From positions 4,402,001 through 4,466,000 of the forward strand of contig CP126198.1 in the NCBI GenBank assembly GCA_030272155.1: a stretch of DNA of 64,000 bases. The letters run 5' to 3'. The translations under genes were made by a program, and so were the position numbers. Below are positions 1-10,861 of this stretch, one piece after another. How positions within the stretch are numbered: the stretch's first letter is position 1; each line of letters starts with the position of its first letter. The notes under the pieces are model-generated. The model ran no database searches, had not been told where the DNA came from, and saw only the letters and a list, made by a program, of their open reading frames with translations. The DNA is from Tetradesmus obliquus (Eukaryota; Chlorophyta; Chlorophyceae; Sphaeropleales; Scenedesmaceae).

Positions 1-480
1 CGCATACTGCTGCTGCTGCTGCTGCTGCTGCTGATCAGCGCTGCGGCCCCACCAGCGACCTCTGCTGGGCTGCTGAGGGGGTGGAGGCGGAGGTGGCGGC
101 GGCGGTGGCTGCTGCTGCTGCTGCTGGGTTGCGTTGCCGCTGGGAAACATCGGCCAGCGCCATTTAGGGTTCACAGTTGCGTCGAGCAGCATGTCCTGCA
201 CAGCCTGCTGCTGCTGCGGCGACAGCTGCTGCTGCTGATTGCGCTGCTTTTGCGGTGCTTGCCGCTGCTGCTGGGGTGTTTGTGTTGCAGCAGTGTCTAC
301 AGCTGGCCAGCTGCGCCACTTGGGGCTGGTTCGCAGCAGATCCTGCTCTATTGATGAGGGCTGGGCTGGTGGGGGAGGCACAGGTGGGGGTGGGGGTGGG
401 CTAGGCTTGGTGCTGCGCTTGTTCCATGGCCAGGGCCCACCCCCAGTGCCTCTGTTGTCTGAGGTTGCACGGCAGTGCAT
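1..480 (-). CDS. Partial Gln/Pro-rich protein, coding sequence running off the window edge
   Basis: On the minus strand one frame stays open from an ATG at 480-478 to the window edge, so the stop lies outside. The reading is a Pro-run region, then two related short blocks, ending in a Gln run. The blocks contain QDLLRTSPKWRSWPAV and, after a Gln-rich spacer, QDMLLDATVNPKWRWPMFP, so the core PKWR-(S)-WP occurs twice. Between and after the blocks lie poly-Gln and an 11-residue poly-Pro run followed by GRWWG. The non-repetitive, internally repeated core argues for real coding rather than chance translation of CAG repeats. The start is uncertain: the frame is also open upstream of 480, and a possible splice acceptor (CCTCAG) near 460 could make this an internal exon. 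I do not recognise the family. Confidence 0.55.
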   Translation of the reverse strand, partial: MHCRATSDNRGTGGGPWPWNKRSTKPSPPPPPPVPPPPAQPSSIEQDLLRTSPKWRSWPAVDTAATQTPQQQRQAPQKQRNQQQQLSPQQQQAVQDMLLDATVNPKWRWPMFPSGNATQQQQQQPPPPPPPPPPPQQPSRGRWWGRSADQQQQQQQQQYA

Positions 481-1106
481 GCGTCTGTGCGTGCTGCATC
501 CTGCATGCAAGCATGTAAGCAAGCTGTTAGAGAGGGTTCATGAGGGTTGATCCTTCAGCCTGGTGCTCGAAGTTGCTGACTGATGAAAATTACTGTTTCT
601 GTTGCTGGCAGAGCCAGGTGTTGGCAAGCAGGGTTTGGGTGACCTGGCCAATTGCTCACCGTGGCCAGGAGGTGCTAGAGACAACGAACTACTACGTACT
701 AAAGCATGCATGTTGTGTTGCTACAGCTTTTTTGAAACAGAAGGCCCAAACAGGACAGACGAAAAGGGGGTTCTTCAGACTTGCTGATCCTGTTTGCTTG
801 TACGGTTACCCCATGCAACTAGCATCAGCACCACATAACATACTTGGACGCTGCAGCAAACCCGCAAGCAGCAATCGGTGTGTTCTGGCGTAACGTGTCA
901 TCTCACCTTGTCATCCCAATGCATCCAACATCGATCGCATCAGACCGTGTTGCGCATTTGGTAGTGAAGAAAGCGTGTTTTTTGTCCGCTGCAAGATTGA
1001 CTGGTTGATGAGTTTGAAATTTTGCACTACGAGCAACAAGTGAAGTCTCGGTACCATCTGGCTGCTGCTCAAACCACCATTTCACACGCTACACAAGATT
1101 TGGTTC
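481..1106. other. Intergenic, no supported gene
   Basis: This stretch separates the minus-strand Gln/Pro-rich gene from arogenate dehydrogenase. Short ORFs at 540-893 and 903-1085 show no family signature, repeat or splice context. If both neighbours start here, it is a shared divergent promoter region. Confidence 0.5.
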
Positions 1107-3237
1107 ATGCAAAGCTTTCGTTGTCCTCATACTGCATCGGAAGCCCGTCTGGGCCGACAGAGTTGTAGTGGCACCCCGCGAGTGCTTGCTGTATCCTGCA
1201 GCGCCAGTTCCCGCCGCAGCAAACCTCTGAGCTGTCATCAACGTAGGCAGTTTAAAGGCGTCGGGAGAGGTGCGGGAGCAGTGCTGCTGATGACGCCTGC
1301 TGGATGCACTAGTTGCTGTTGCCAGCTGTTTGTTGCAAGTAGGGTCATGTAGCTTTACATCCAGCACCCCGGTAGCATATCAATGTACTGCAATGTGTTG
1401 TTTAGTAGCTTTGCAGCTTGCAGAATGCACGTCAAGCTTGCAAGCTTACGAGCAACAGCAGCCTGGTCCTGACAAACAGCTGTGCGTGTGCATGCTGCCC
1501 TGACCCCTATCCATCATCTGCTAACAACAACTTCTGGTCGCTGCTGCAGCGCGTTACGTACAAGTGCTAGCCCTGGACGCTGCTCAGCCGTTTGATTTCG
1601 AGCACAGGATGCAGCACAAGATATCAAAAGACAAGCAGCTGACCATAGGCATTGTGGGCTTTGGCACGTTTGGCCAGTTCTTGGCAAAGCGCTTTGTGCA
1701 GGCAGGACACAGGTGGGAAGCTAGCCTTGATAGCAGTATTGCACGAACAAAAGCAGCCGCAGTTTCAATTGCAGGTGACGGCATGCACGCCTTTGACACA
1801 ATGTAGAGCAGATGGCAGCAGGACAGTGACAACAGTCGGACGCTGACACTTGTAAGAGGGGCATGTTGCAGGAGCAAGCAGCAGGTAGAAGTGCGTCTGC
1901 AGGCAGTGTCTGTGCCTGTCAGCAGCACCCAGCAGCCTTGCATGTGCAGCGGCAGTTAGTTATCACCAGCCAGGTTGCTGCTGCTCGTATCAGGTGGACG
2001 TTTTGTCTGCTCATTAGCCGTAGTCAGTAGTCCGTAACGTTCAAGCTTATCTAAAGGCATCAAACAGTGGAAGCTGCGGCAGTGCTACGGGTTGTTCTGT
2101 CGCAGCAAGGGCAGGTTGCAGCCTTGCACGCAACTGGCAGCAGGCACACCTTCACTCAATTGATAAGCAGCAACTGCAACCCTGCTGCTGCTGCTGCTGC
2201 TGCTGCCGCCAGGGTGCTCGCCACCAGCCGCACGCCCTACTTCAGCGAGGCTGCTGCCATCGGAGCTGAGTACTTTGAGGATGCAGATGACTTTTGTGAG
2301 GAGCACCCAGACGTTGTCATCCTGGCCAGCAGCATCTTGTCGACCGAGCCGGTGCTGCGCCACCTGCCGCTGACGCGGCTCAAGCGCAGCACGCTGATCG
2401 TGGACGTGCTGTCTGTCAAGGTGCGCTGCTGCTGTGACAGTCGTTCTTGCATGCCTGACTGTCCATGGGCTGTGGTTATGGCAGAATTTTGTGATGTTCA
2501 GGGTTACATTGCTTAAACCTCTTCTGTCACATCACAGGTGTTTCCCAAGCAGCTGCTGCTGAGCCGGCTGCCGCCTGAGCTGGACATCCTGTGCACACAA
2601 CCACGTTTATAAGCCTTGATGCGTCAATTGCTGCCTCTGACAGTGGCTGTGATGCGTTGTTGCCACAGGTTTTCCCCAAGCAGCTGCTGCTGAGCCGGCT
2701 GCCACCCGAGCTGGACATCCTGTGCACGCACCCCATGTTTGGGCCAGACAGTGGCAAGGGCAGCTGGGAGGGACTCAACTTTATGTATGAGGCCGTGAGG
2801 GTGGGCAAGGACCCGCGGCGGCAGCAGCGGCTGGAGCTGTTCCTGGACTTCTGGCGCTCCCAGGGCTGCAGGTGCGTTGACTGGTCAAACCCTGGTCAAA
2901 CTTGGTCAACGTTTTGTGTTTCTTGTATGATGGTTTGATTTTCATGTGAGGCTGTGAGGGTGGGCAAGGACCCGCGGCGGCAGCAGCGGCTGGAGCTGTT
3001 CCTGGACTTCTGGCGCTCGCAGGGCTGCAGGTGCGGTAACCGGTCAAACTTGGTCAAACTTGGTCGGACCTGGTCAGACCCGGTCAAACATGTTGTGTTA
3101 TCTTATACAATGTTGCGACATGCTGTGCACGTCCTTGCATTGCTTGCCGTGCACTATGGCTGTACAGTCCACCTTGCTTGCTGTTGTTCCTGCTGGCAGA
3201 TTTGGATAAGCACCCTCAAGCTTTCCTGTTGTGCTGC

Positions 3238-3279
<42 letters not shown>

Positions 3280-4137
3280 TGCAGGATGGTGGAGATGACG
3301 TGTGAGGAGCACGACCGCCAGGCAGCCAGCACGCAGTTTGTGACTCACACCGTGGGTCGCATGCTCGGGGCAATGGACCTGGCAAGCACAGACATTAACA
3401 CCAAGGGCTACGAGAACCTGCTGCAGCTTGTTAATAACACAAAAAATGACAGCTTCGAGCTGTACTACGGCCTGTTCCTGTACAACACAAATGCCACAGG
3501 TGTGTTTGCGGTGTCTTGCGAACACACTCAATGTATTGGAAGCTTTGCTGCTCATCTGTTGTCATCAGCACCTGTTGACTGGCTGATCAGGCGCCTGCCG
3601 CCAGCGACATCATCCAGTTTTTCAGTCTGAAGTCCCCACTTACTCGTGAAATGCTTTGCTGAATACGCACTTCATGTCTGCTGTGTCAAGCATGACGGGG
3701 TGTTGCTGCTGTGCTTCACCTTTCACTTCACTTACTGACATATTGGTTGCATATCATTTGCCTGCTGTGCTGCTACAGATGAGCTGGAACGGCTAGAGAA
3801 GGCCTTTGATGTGGTCAAGAAGCAGCTCTTTGGCAGGCTGCACGACATTGCACGCAAGCAGCTCTTCCCAGCACCCGTGCCAAACGAGCAGCCGCCACGG
3901 CAGCAAGCCAACGGCGGCAGCAGCACCAGCAGCAGTAGCGTGCGCAGCGCCAGCAGCAGCAGCAGTAGCATGAGCTCATTGGACAGCGCTGCTGCTGCTG
4001 TGAATGGTGCAGCTTCTACTGCTGTCAGCCTGGCAAATGGTGTTGCAACAGGCAAGGCTGGCGCTGCCCCTGGAGCTGCTGCTGTTGGCGGCGACTTCAC
4101 ACTTGTCGACAAAGAGAGGGCAAAGGGTGCTCAGTGA
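1107..4137 (+). CDS. Arogenate dehydrogenase (TyrA type), plastid tyrosine biosynthesis
   Basis: Oxidatively decarboxylates arogenate to tyrosine with NAD(P)+ (family knowledge). Proposed exons are 1107-1269, 1550-1712, 2213-2420, 2669-2871, 3285-3499 and 3779-4137; all junctions are GT-AG, phases agree, and the product is 436 aa. Exon 1 gives an Arg/Ser/Cys-rich leader like an algal plastid transit peptide. Exon 2 carries LDAAQPFDFE and the dinucleotide-binding GFGTFG (about residues 91-96). Exon 3 has VLATSRTPYF and HPDVVILASSI. Exon 4 has THPMFGPDSG with the conserved His at about 199. Exon 5 carries ASTDINTKGYENLL. The C-terminus after about residue 345 is a Ser/Ala-rich tail. Arogenate rather than prephenate specificity is inferred from plant-like motifs. 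Exon 4 has extra partial copies on both sides (2538-2600 and 2946-3036). The first exon is the least certain part. Confidence 0.92.
2538..3036 (+). repeat. Partial duplicates of arogenate dehydrogenase exon 4
   Basis: At 2538-2600 an acceptor plus the first ~60 bp of exon 4 (reading VFPKQLLLSRLPPELDIL) is repeated 131 bp before the intact exon at 2669. After the intact exon, 2946-3036 repeats its last ~80 bp (reading EAVRVGKDPRRQQRLE) including the donor, about 157 bp downstream of the original. The first copy runs into a stop and the second lacks an acceptor in the right frame, so neither is needed for the protein. Confidence 0.9.
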
Positions 4138-5187
4138 ATGGAGTACAGAAGAGTGAGATGGCAGAAGAGTGGGGGGCGGCTGGTGCTGTGCTGTATCTGC
4201 TGGCATACTGATGCATGTGGTGTTTTTCTGCGGCTGCGTGTTTGCAGAATGGACTGGGCAGTCATGTTCTCCGAGAGAGTCGCTGCTGTGATTTCTGCTT
4301 TGTTACCAGGGCAAGCCTTGATCAAGGAGGGGGGGGGGGACGAGGTCCAACTGGCTGGTTTGCTGCTATGGTTGTTGGGGATGCTGGTGTGCAGGCATGT
4401 ACATGCGCAGCATACAGTTTCCATCTGCTTACATGCTAAACAACTCTGAAAACTCTATGTTAACAGTTGTCATCTGCATCTGCCGACTGGCATGTGCCTC
4501 GGCCGTCTGCTGCAGTACTGCTGTCAAAAACCTGGCCAGTGCCGTCCCCAGAAGCTGCTGCGGCCAGCCTAGCGCAGCGGCATCTGCAGGCTGGCAGGTC
4601 ATGGCCGATGGCGTTGATGCTATGGCTTGATGAGTAACATGATGATGATGAGGCTGGCAGGTCATGGCCAGGAGTGACAGATCCTCTGTCACGCGTGGCT
4701 GCCATGCTGCATGCAAATGGCATTGGCATGCCCACCGGCATCTACGTCAGACTGCATGAATAGTCAAACTTGAGTCGGTTTCACAAATGGTCTGCACGTG
4801 AGAAATGGAGCTCTCGCATTTTGGCCGCATGGTGACAATGGTGACTGCATGGTGACAGCATCATGATCTTTGAACAGAGAGAGGACGGTCGCTGCTTGCA
4901 CGGTGCACCCCTTCGTGTCAACTTCTGATATGATCTCTCACGTTCCATGGTTCAAATCAGCTGGGAAATGCTTCGGCGCTGTCCGCACCGCTGGCTGTTC
5001 GTGTCACTCGCCTGCTTGATGTGCCGCACATCATGTGCCGGACGAAAGGGTTTACGGCCTGCACAGTTCGCGGTGGTACCGTATGTAGCTAAGCTAAAAT
5101 GTGCACACTTCAGTCAGTAGTTGCCTGGAATGGTACGCCTGTACGTGCTCTGCTCGTTAACGATTTGTCACTTACTTCCCACTTGAG
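4138..5187. other. 3' flank of arogenate dehydrogenase and intergenic sequence
   Basis: About 1 kb with no ORF of recognisable family. It holds a short direct repeat of GGCTGGCAGGTCATGGCC (about 4591 and 4651) and an isolated AGTCAAACTTGAGTC near 4762, related to a motif seen in introns elsewhere in the window. Confidence 0.5.
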
Positions 5188-5475
5188 ATGAGCCTTCCCG
5201 CGGAAGACGGCAGTTTCCGTTCACCAAATTCGCCTTTGCAGGCAGTGGATGTCCCTTGGCCTTCTGAGACGGGTCGCCGAAGTGCCAGCAGGGAGCTGAC
5301 TGCTAGCATTGAAGCCTTTAAGAAACACCGTAGCGATACAGCTTGCAGGACAAGACTCCAAATCGCCATATCAACGGCGAAGTCGCTCATCTCGATGGCC
5401 AGCGCAACCAAACCACGAGTTCGCTTCAGTGACCTTGAGGAGCTGGTTGTGAAGGCCGAGAAGCTCCTGGCCTAG
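5188..5475 (+). CDS. Small intronless ORF, 95 aa, unknown
   Basis: An uninterrupted ATG-to-TAG frame with mixed, non-repetitive composition, unlike the Ala/Gln-rich shadow translations typical here. The C-terminal half (about residues 40-95) reads as amphipathic helix, with ELTASIEAFKKHRSD, ISTAKSLISMAS and DLEELVVKAEKLLA. There is no signal peptide or membrane segment. It ends 55 bp before the next ORF on the same strand. That spacing, and the absence of introns in both, suggests co-transcription. I do not recognise the family. Confidence 0.5.
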   Translation: MSLPAEDGSFRSPNSPLQAVDVPWPSETGRRSASRELTASIEAFKKHRSDTACRTRLQIAISTAKSLISMASATKPRVRFSDLEELVVKAEKLLA

Positions 5476-5530
5476 AAGGCCGACGAGGAGCTGGCAACGA
5501 GCGCGTTGCGAGATAGTTTGAGCCACAGAT

Positions 5531-6112
5531 ATGTCGCAGCCCTGGAAGTCGTGGCTTGACTGGAGGCTAGGTCACCTGTCTAGGTACCAGCAGGTGTCGT
5601 ACAAGTCTGCAGGTCAGACCGGGCAAGCTCAAGATCTGCTGGAGATATTGACCGCCAGCATTACCGTGTCAGGCCTGCTGATCGCTACATCATACCCCTC
5701 AGTGTTTGTGCAGTTGCCAGAACCCAGGGGGTATGCAGTTACTGCACTCGTTGATGTATTCCGCTTCTGCAACGCTGTGGCATTTCTGTTGGCTCTGCTG
5801 GCCACTGTGGTAGCCTTTGGAGTACTCCAGTTTCTTGCCACCTGGCGCACAAAGAAAGATGACCAGTTTCTGCAGCCGTGGGCTGCTGAGATGTGTGTTC
5901 GTGTGCCATACCAGACCGCGTGGTGGTTGTTCCTTATGGCCCTTGTCTTTGAGGCTGTTGGGCTAGCATGTGCTGTGCTGTACCTCTCCCCTGTAGGATT
6001 TGGATTTGCAACTCTTGCAACTGTTGGTGCTGTGTTGGCAGGCGTCGCAGTCTTTACCTGCATTCAGTACAAAGCAAGCCCATCATCATCTTGTGAAGTA
6101 GCAGATATCTAA
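5531..6112 (+). CDS. Four-helix membrane protein, 193 aa, unknown (weakly PGG-like)
   Basis: Single-exon frame from ATG to TAA. Hydrophobic segments lie at about residues 40-60, 78-103, 127-151 and 155-180, with short polar loops and a charged WRTKKDD loop after the second. LLIATSYPSVF followed by FRFCNAVAFLLALLATV loosely resembles the plant PGG-type membrane module found on ankyrin proteins, but the PPGG signature is absent and there are no ankyrin repeats. TGTAA, the usual green-algal polyadenylation signal, occurs near 6271, about 160 bp after the stop. It sits 55 bp behind the 95-aa ORF. Function unknown. Confidence 0.7.
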   Translation: MSQPWKSWLDWRLGHLSRYQQVSYKSAGQTGQAQDLLEILTASITVSGLLIATSYPSVFVQLPEPRGYAVTALVDVFRFCNAVAFLLALLATVVAFGVLQFLATWRTKKDDQFLQPWAAEMCVRVPYQTAWWLFLMALVFEAVGLACAVLYLSPVGFGFATLATVGAVLAGVAVFTCIQYKASPSSSCEVADI

Positions 6113-7686
6113 AAATTTTAAGCTGCCTCCCCTAGCAGAAGCAGCGGCGGTAGCAGTTATCGCAACTGTCTATAGAGCTGTAGAATTGTACGTGGTGTCT
6201 TGGGACTGCTAGAAGGCCTTGTGGTGGTCACAGGCGTTGTGATTCACCTACACTTGAAGCTCGTTGCAGGGTGTAAAGAGTGTGTGTGGTGTTCTGTGCT
6301 CTGTGTTTGGTCAATGCGTACTACACATGCACCATTATTTGCAGGTACAAATTATGCGAAAATGATGGGGATACCACAACAGTGTTGCATAGCGACTTCG
6401 CTATGCTGGAATAGTAACACACAGATGATGGTCATCCAACCGTGTTTCACTGCAAGCGTGCTGGCAAAAGGCTGACTCCGTGTGACAAAGCAGGACGTTT
6501 GTGCACGATTACATAATACTCAGGGTTCTGCAGCCACAAACTCTGCTCGGAGCAGTACTACAGGGCAGTACTACTGCTGTGTAGTACACAGCCTAATGCA
6601 GTTCTCTATAGCGTACTGTAAAAACCTTTTTGTTCGTAATAATCCTTGTGGCTAGATTTCTTTGACACCCACTTCGATCCGACTCCATTTGCGTTTACAC
6701 GCAGGAACTCTCAAACTCCCTGTTAACAGCAAGAGCAGAGCGTTGCAAATCACTGACTACACTACTGCCAGCGGCTGGCAGCCACAGCAGCACTGTACCC
6801 CCCCCCCCTTTTCCTACTGAAAAGCAAATTCTACTCAGACGGTCAGCTGTACACAAACAACAGCATCTAGGCCAGGCTGCTGCAGCAGCAAATTCAACAA
6901 GCAAAACCACAATAGAACACAATGATGCTCAAGGTCCACTTTCACTTTCAGAGCAGTTCAAACCAGCTCTGCCAGACTCACCACCCACGGCACTACTACT
7001 ATCATGCGGGATGCGATTGACTTTAAACTGCTGGCAGAGCAACACACACTGTACTACTCGCATGCAATGAAATCTAGTAACAGCATCCATCCCAGTGCTC
7101 TACTGCTGTGCACTGCCAGAAGGAGGGAGAAATGCTACACTGCAAGTCAGCTACGGACATGTCAACAAGTCAGCATGTACTACTGCAATAAAGACGTACT
7201 GTACAACCATCAGACAGCAGCCCCAGCATGGCGCCCATCCCATGTCAGCATGCCGGCCCCTACCCCACCACCACCATACACAAACGCGAACCCCTGACAC
7301 GCATGCACTTCCAAACATGTACTACACAACCACAAGACAGTGCCAAATCAAAGCTCGTGCTGCTTATGTTAGCACAGCCGGGTGCTGAGCACACATCCAG
7401 CTCTAGCATATTGCTGGCATGCAAGCAACGCGATGATGAACTCTGCAGCATTGCATGTGGCCTGCCCTGCAGAGCTGCGCTGAAGCCCAAAGGCCAGCTC
7501 CTGCTGGGCCACCTTGTTGCTGCTACAGCAGCAACACAAACGCGTCAGCACATGCGCGCACATGTGCTCCAAGCCGTCAGCACTCCCCCAGCTATGCCAG
7601 CAGCACATCTGCTAGCATGCAGCTGTGACACAACACGACACGTCCTCCCTGTCCACTGCTGCGCAGAAAAACGTGCTCGCTGCTGC
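6113..7686. other. Intergenic between convergent genes, small hairpin
   Basis: No supported gene. An inverted repeat at 6555-6587 pairs GTACTACA with TGTAGTAC and GCAGTA with TACTGC around a tiny loop. The ORF at 7228-8013 (+) overlaps the Dpy-30 last exon on the opposite strand and is a shadow. Confidence 0.5.
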
Positions 7687-8695
7687 TCACTCCTGCTTCA
7701 CTGCTGTGCCGGAGGCTGCTGCTGGCCCTGCGGGGCCCTTCTTAGGGTTGTGCTGCAGCAAGTAATTAGCAAGGTACTCCACTGGGTCCTCAGGCCGCTC
7801 CTTGCACAGGGACTGCAGGCCCTGCATCAGCAGCGGCACCACGGTAGACTCCTGCAAGCACAAAAAGTACGGTACGGTCACCATGCAGCAACAGGACAGG
7901 GGCAATGTGTGATTCAAGGTGACTGGCTGCGCACTCCTGCAAAAGGCACTGCTGCCAATTCCGTGTGCGTGCTGCCCACACATCCTGTCAACCGCAGGCT
8001 GCTGGTGAAGTAGCGCTGCAGATGTGCGAGTTGTGGCTTTATACACTGCTGCGCATGATAGAAGGCCGCAATTGGTGTGGGAGGCCAGGCTTCATGTTTG
8101 CTGTTTGTGCACATGTCCAATTACATGCTGCCTAGCTGTTTGTGGCCTCTGCGAGAACGACCAGTAGCTGCTGCAGAAGGATATGCCTCGACCTTGTGGC
8201 AACTGCATCTGACAGCAGCAGCTGGCAGTGCTGCTGCTCTGCTCACCAGGTACTGCCGAATGGGCAAGGCATGTGATGTGAGTCGTTTCTGTATGTTGAC
8301 TGCTGCCTTCTCTGCTGACTTCACCTGCACATAACAATACGCAGTGCATGCGGCAGTGGGTACAGCAGCACGCGCTGTCTTGTGTTGCTGAAAGACAAGT
8401 CAGCGTCTAAGCATGCGGTTGAGATGATGCAGTAGTAGGCAACATGAGGAGGTAAGCCTCATGGTGCGGCCAGGGTATGTGCTGACTGAAGTGTGCGCAA
8501 CAGTAGACAGGCCAGGTGCACCTGCTGATGCTAGGATGAATGATGGAGACACGTAACAGCTACAGCACATGAAGCGTGGGCGAAGGGGACTCGAAGAAGC
8601 TGGCAGCACGTGAGATCTAGACCGCTGCAGTTCTAGATACCCACATTGTCCTGTGTCGAGGGCTCCTTTGAAGCGTCTCCTGCTGCATCTGCCAT
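7687..8695 (-). CDS. DPY30: Dpy-30 domain protein (97 aa), COMPASS-type subunit
   Basis: Dpy-30 is a small dimerising subunit of histone H3K4 methyltransferase (COMPASS/MLL) complexes; related modules dock in ciliary radial spokes (family knowledge). Three exons on the minus strand: 8695-8645, 8324-8247 and 7851-7687. All are phase 0, with GT-AG introns. The predicted protein starts MADAAGDASKEPSTQ. It continues with LPIRQYL across the second junction into ESTVVPLLMQGLQ, then KERPEDPVEYLANYLLQHNP, the Dpy-30 dimerisation helices, at about residues 40-80. Total length of 97 aa matches the family. The first exon was placed by phase and by its donor (AAT/GTGGGT) and is the least certain part. 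It lies tail-first downstream of ARP4 on the same strand, so two chromatin genes are neighbours. Confidence 0.9.
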
Positions 8696-9754
8696 TGGCT
8701 GGTCCACGCCTGCGAACAGCCCTCCGATACGATTAACAGAAGCCTTAAGCTTTTATTATGCCTTATTTTGGCGCCAGAACCTCACCGCTGGACATGCTGT
8801 TGAGCGTTCTTTACTGCCCCCTCCTCTCCCAACAGCGCTGCAGGATGCAAGGCTGTATACTCGAGAATACAACCGTCAAGATAGTGTAGTAGTGAGCGAA
8901 CAGCAGAAAATGAGACAGTGTCTTGCACACTCGACTGTGTTGGTGTGTTGACTGGATTCAGCTTCACGGTACAGCAATCCTGTGACTCGTCTTAACATGG
9001 CAAGATGCCGTCTGCAAAGCTTGGGATCGCCATCGCCGCGAATGTGCCACAGCATATTGACGGTGGTCCAGGGTTACAACCAATAACAGACACTCGTACT
9101 GGCCACCACTCCAGAAGATCACGCCATCTTTCAGGGTGCTTGTATGCCAGCTTCAATCACTAGCACAATGTGCTGCACATGCGCACAGGGGCTCTGTGTT
9201 GAGAACGCATCCCTTGCAATGCAGTGCTGTGCCCTTGTGAACCTGTCCACCCCAACAACAATCTCAGCACACAAGCTGCTTGCTGACACATTCTCATTTG
9301 CTTCAACGTCAGCAGTAAAACAGCCCAGCATCCAGTTCATACACAGCTGTGCGATGCACGTGCACTTGTGCGCTCCCTGATCGCCGCACCATTATCACCT
9401 GCTCCATGCACGCAGTGCATTTACTGCAGCCACACGCAGCCACGCAGCGCCCCTTGCAGTTGCTGGCCTCAGGGGTTCGTGCAGTAACCAGGCCATGCCT
9501 TACTCCTCGTGCCAGGAGCGCCTGCTCATCCCAATCTGCCGAACGCAGTTGAACAGCCAGCCAGCCAGCCATCGATGCAGCAGCCGCAGGCAGCCTCATG
9601 CTCAGGGCGCCTTGCGGTGAATCAAGCCCGGCCCGTGCTCCTCGTACTCCTGCTTACTCACCCTCCACAGCTGCCCTGCGCAGCTGTTGCAGCAGCCACA
9701 GCTAACACATGTGTACACAGCCACCCTGCTTTCGGGCTGTAGAAGGCCTGCTAA
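8696..9754. other. Intergenic between ARP4 and DPY30, with copies of the ARP4 tail
   Basis: This holds the DPY30 upstream region and the ARP4 3' flank. At about 9605-9665 and more weakly at 9495-9540 there are copies of the last ARP4 exon ([17 protein letters not shown] region), beyond the ARP4 stop. No separate gene is seen. Confidence 0.6.
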
Positions 9755-10790
9755 CTAAGGCGCCTTGCGGTGGATGAGCCCCGGGCCGTGCTCCTCGTAC
9801 TCCTGCTTGCTCATCCACATCTGCTGGAAGGAGCCCAGGCTGGCCAGGATGCTGCCGCCTGCAGCAGCAGCAGCAGCAGCAGCAACGCGATGCAGCAAAA
9901 CACACAATGCCACATGCTTAGCTTCACAGCGCAAGTTTGGGGCTTGGCATGGCACAAGCCCAGCGGCATAGAAGACAGCGGCTGCATCCTGCTAGAGGTG
10001 ATTGATGAACCCTCTTGTGCTCATACGCTGCCATACACTGCACATGCCACACCCAGCAAACCCTGCAAAGACCAGCAATGCAGCCCCCTCCTCCTCCCCC
10101 ATTGCACCGCGCTGACAAGTGGCCAGCAGTGCGCCGATCGCAGCAGACACCCGATAATAAACAGCCGGCTGGTGGCAAGACAAGTCCAGTCCTACAGCTG
10201 CAGCAGTACACAGCCACTGCAATAGTCAATCATATGAGTTCATTGACAGCGGCACCCACCAATCCAGACTGCGTGCCGCCGCTCCGTAGGGTTGACTGGC
10301 GCTGTCACTTTGACCTTGGTGCCGCCTGGTGCTGCTGCCGAGATGTCCAGCTCCAGCCGCTCACGCATCTGAGTCAGCAGCGACGTGCCGCCTGGCAGCA
10401 GCAGCAGCAGCAGCAGCATAGCACAAGAGCCGAAGGTATTGATGCAAGAGCTCTGGGAGGAGTGCAATATGCTGCTTGACGGCGGCAGCAGCAGCAGCAG
10501 CGAAGCGTACGCCCAATGTACCAGGTCTGCGGCAGCCATAAGACAGTAAGGATTGTAGTTGAGCACACCAACCTCTTTCAAACTGCTGCCTTTTCATCCT
10601 AAAAACATTTCGATCCAATGCAAGACCGTGCATCACCACCACTCACCCACAAGCACCACGTGCTGGTACAGGTCCTTGCGCACGTCCGTGTCGCATCTGT
10701 TCACGCTGTCCACCACCAGACCAGCCAGGCCCTTCAGCCCATCAGGCAGCGGGTGATCAGCCATGCCAGGGAAGCTGCGCACCAGTTGCT

Positions 10791-10861
<71 letters not shown>

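Noticed and set aside
4940-4970. GGTTCAAATC resembling a tRNA T-loop
   Set aside because: Flanking bases do not pair as a T-stem and no acceptor stem or anticodon arm could be found.
6555-6587. Strong hairpin as a microRNA precursor or terminator
   Set aside because: The stem is only about 14 bp with almost no loop, too short for a precursor; no other support.
7228-8013. Plus-strand ORF of 261 aa
   Set aside because: It overlaps the Dpy-30 last exon on the opposite strand, starts from low-complexity sequence and has no motif.
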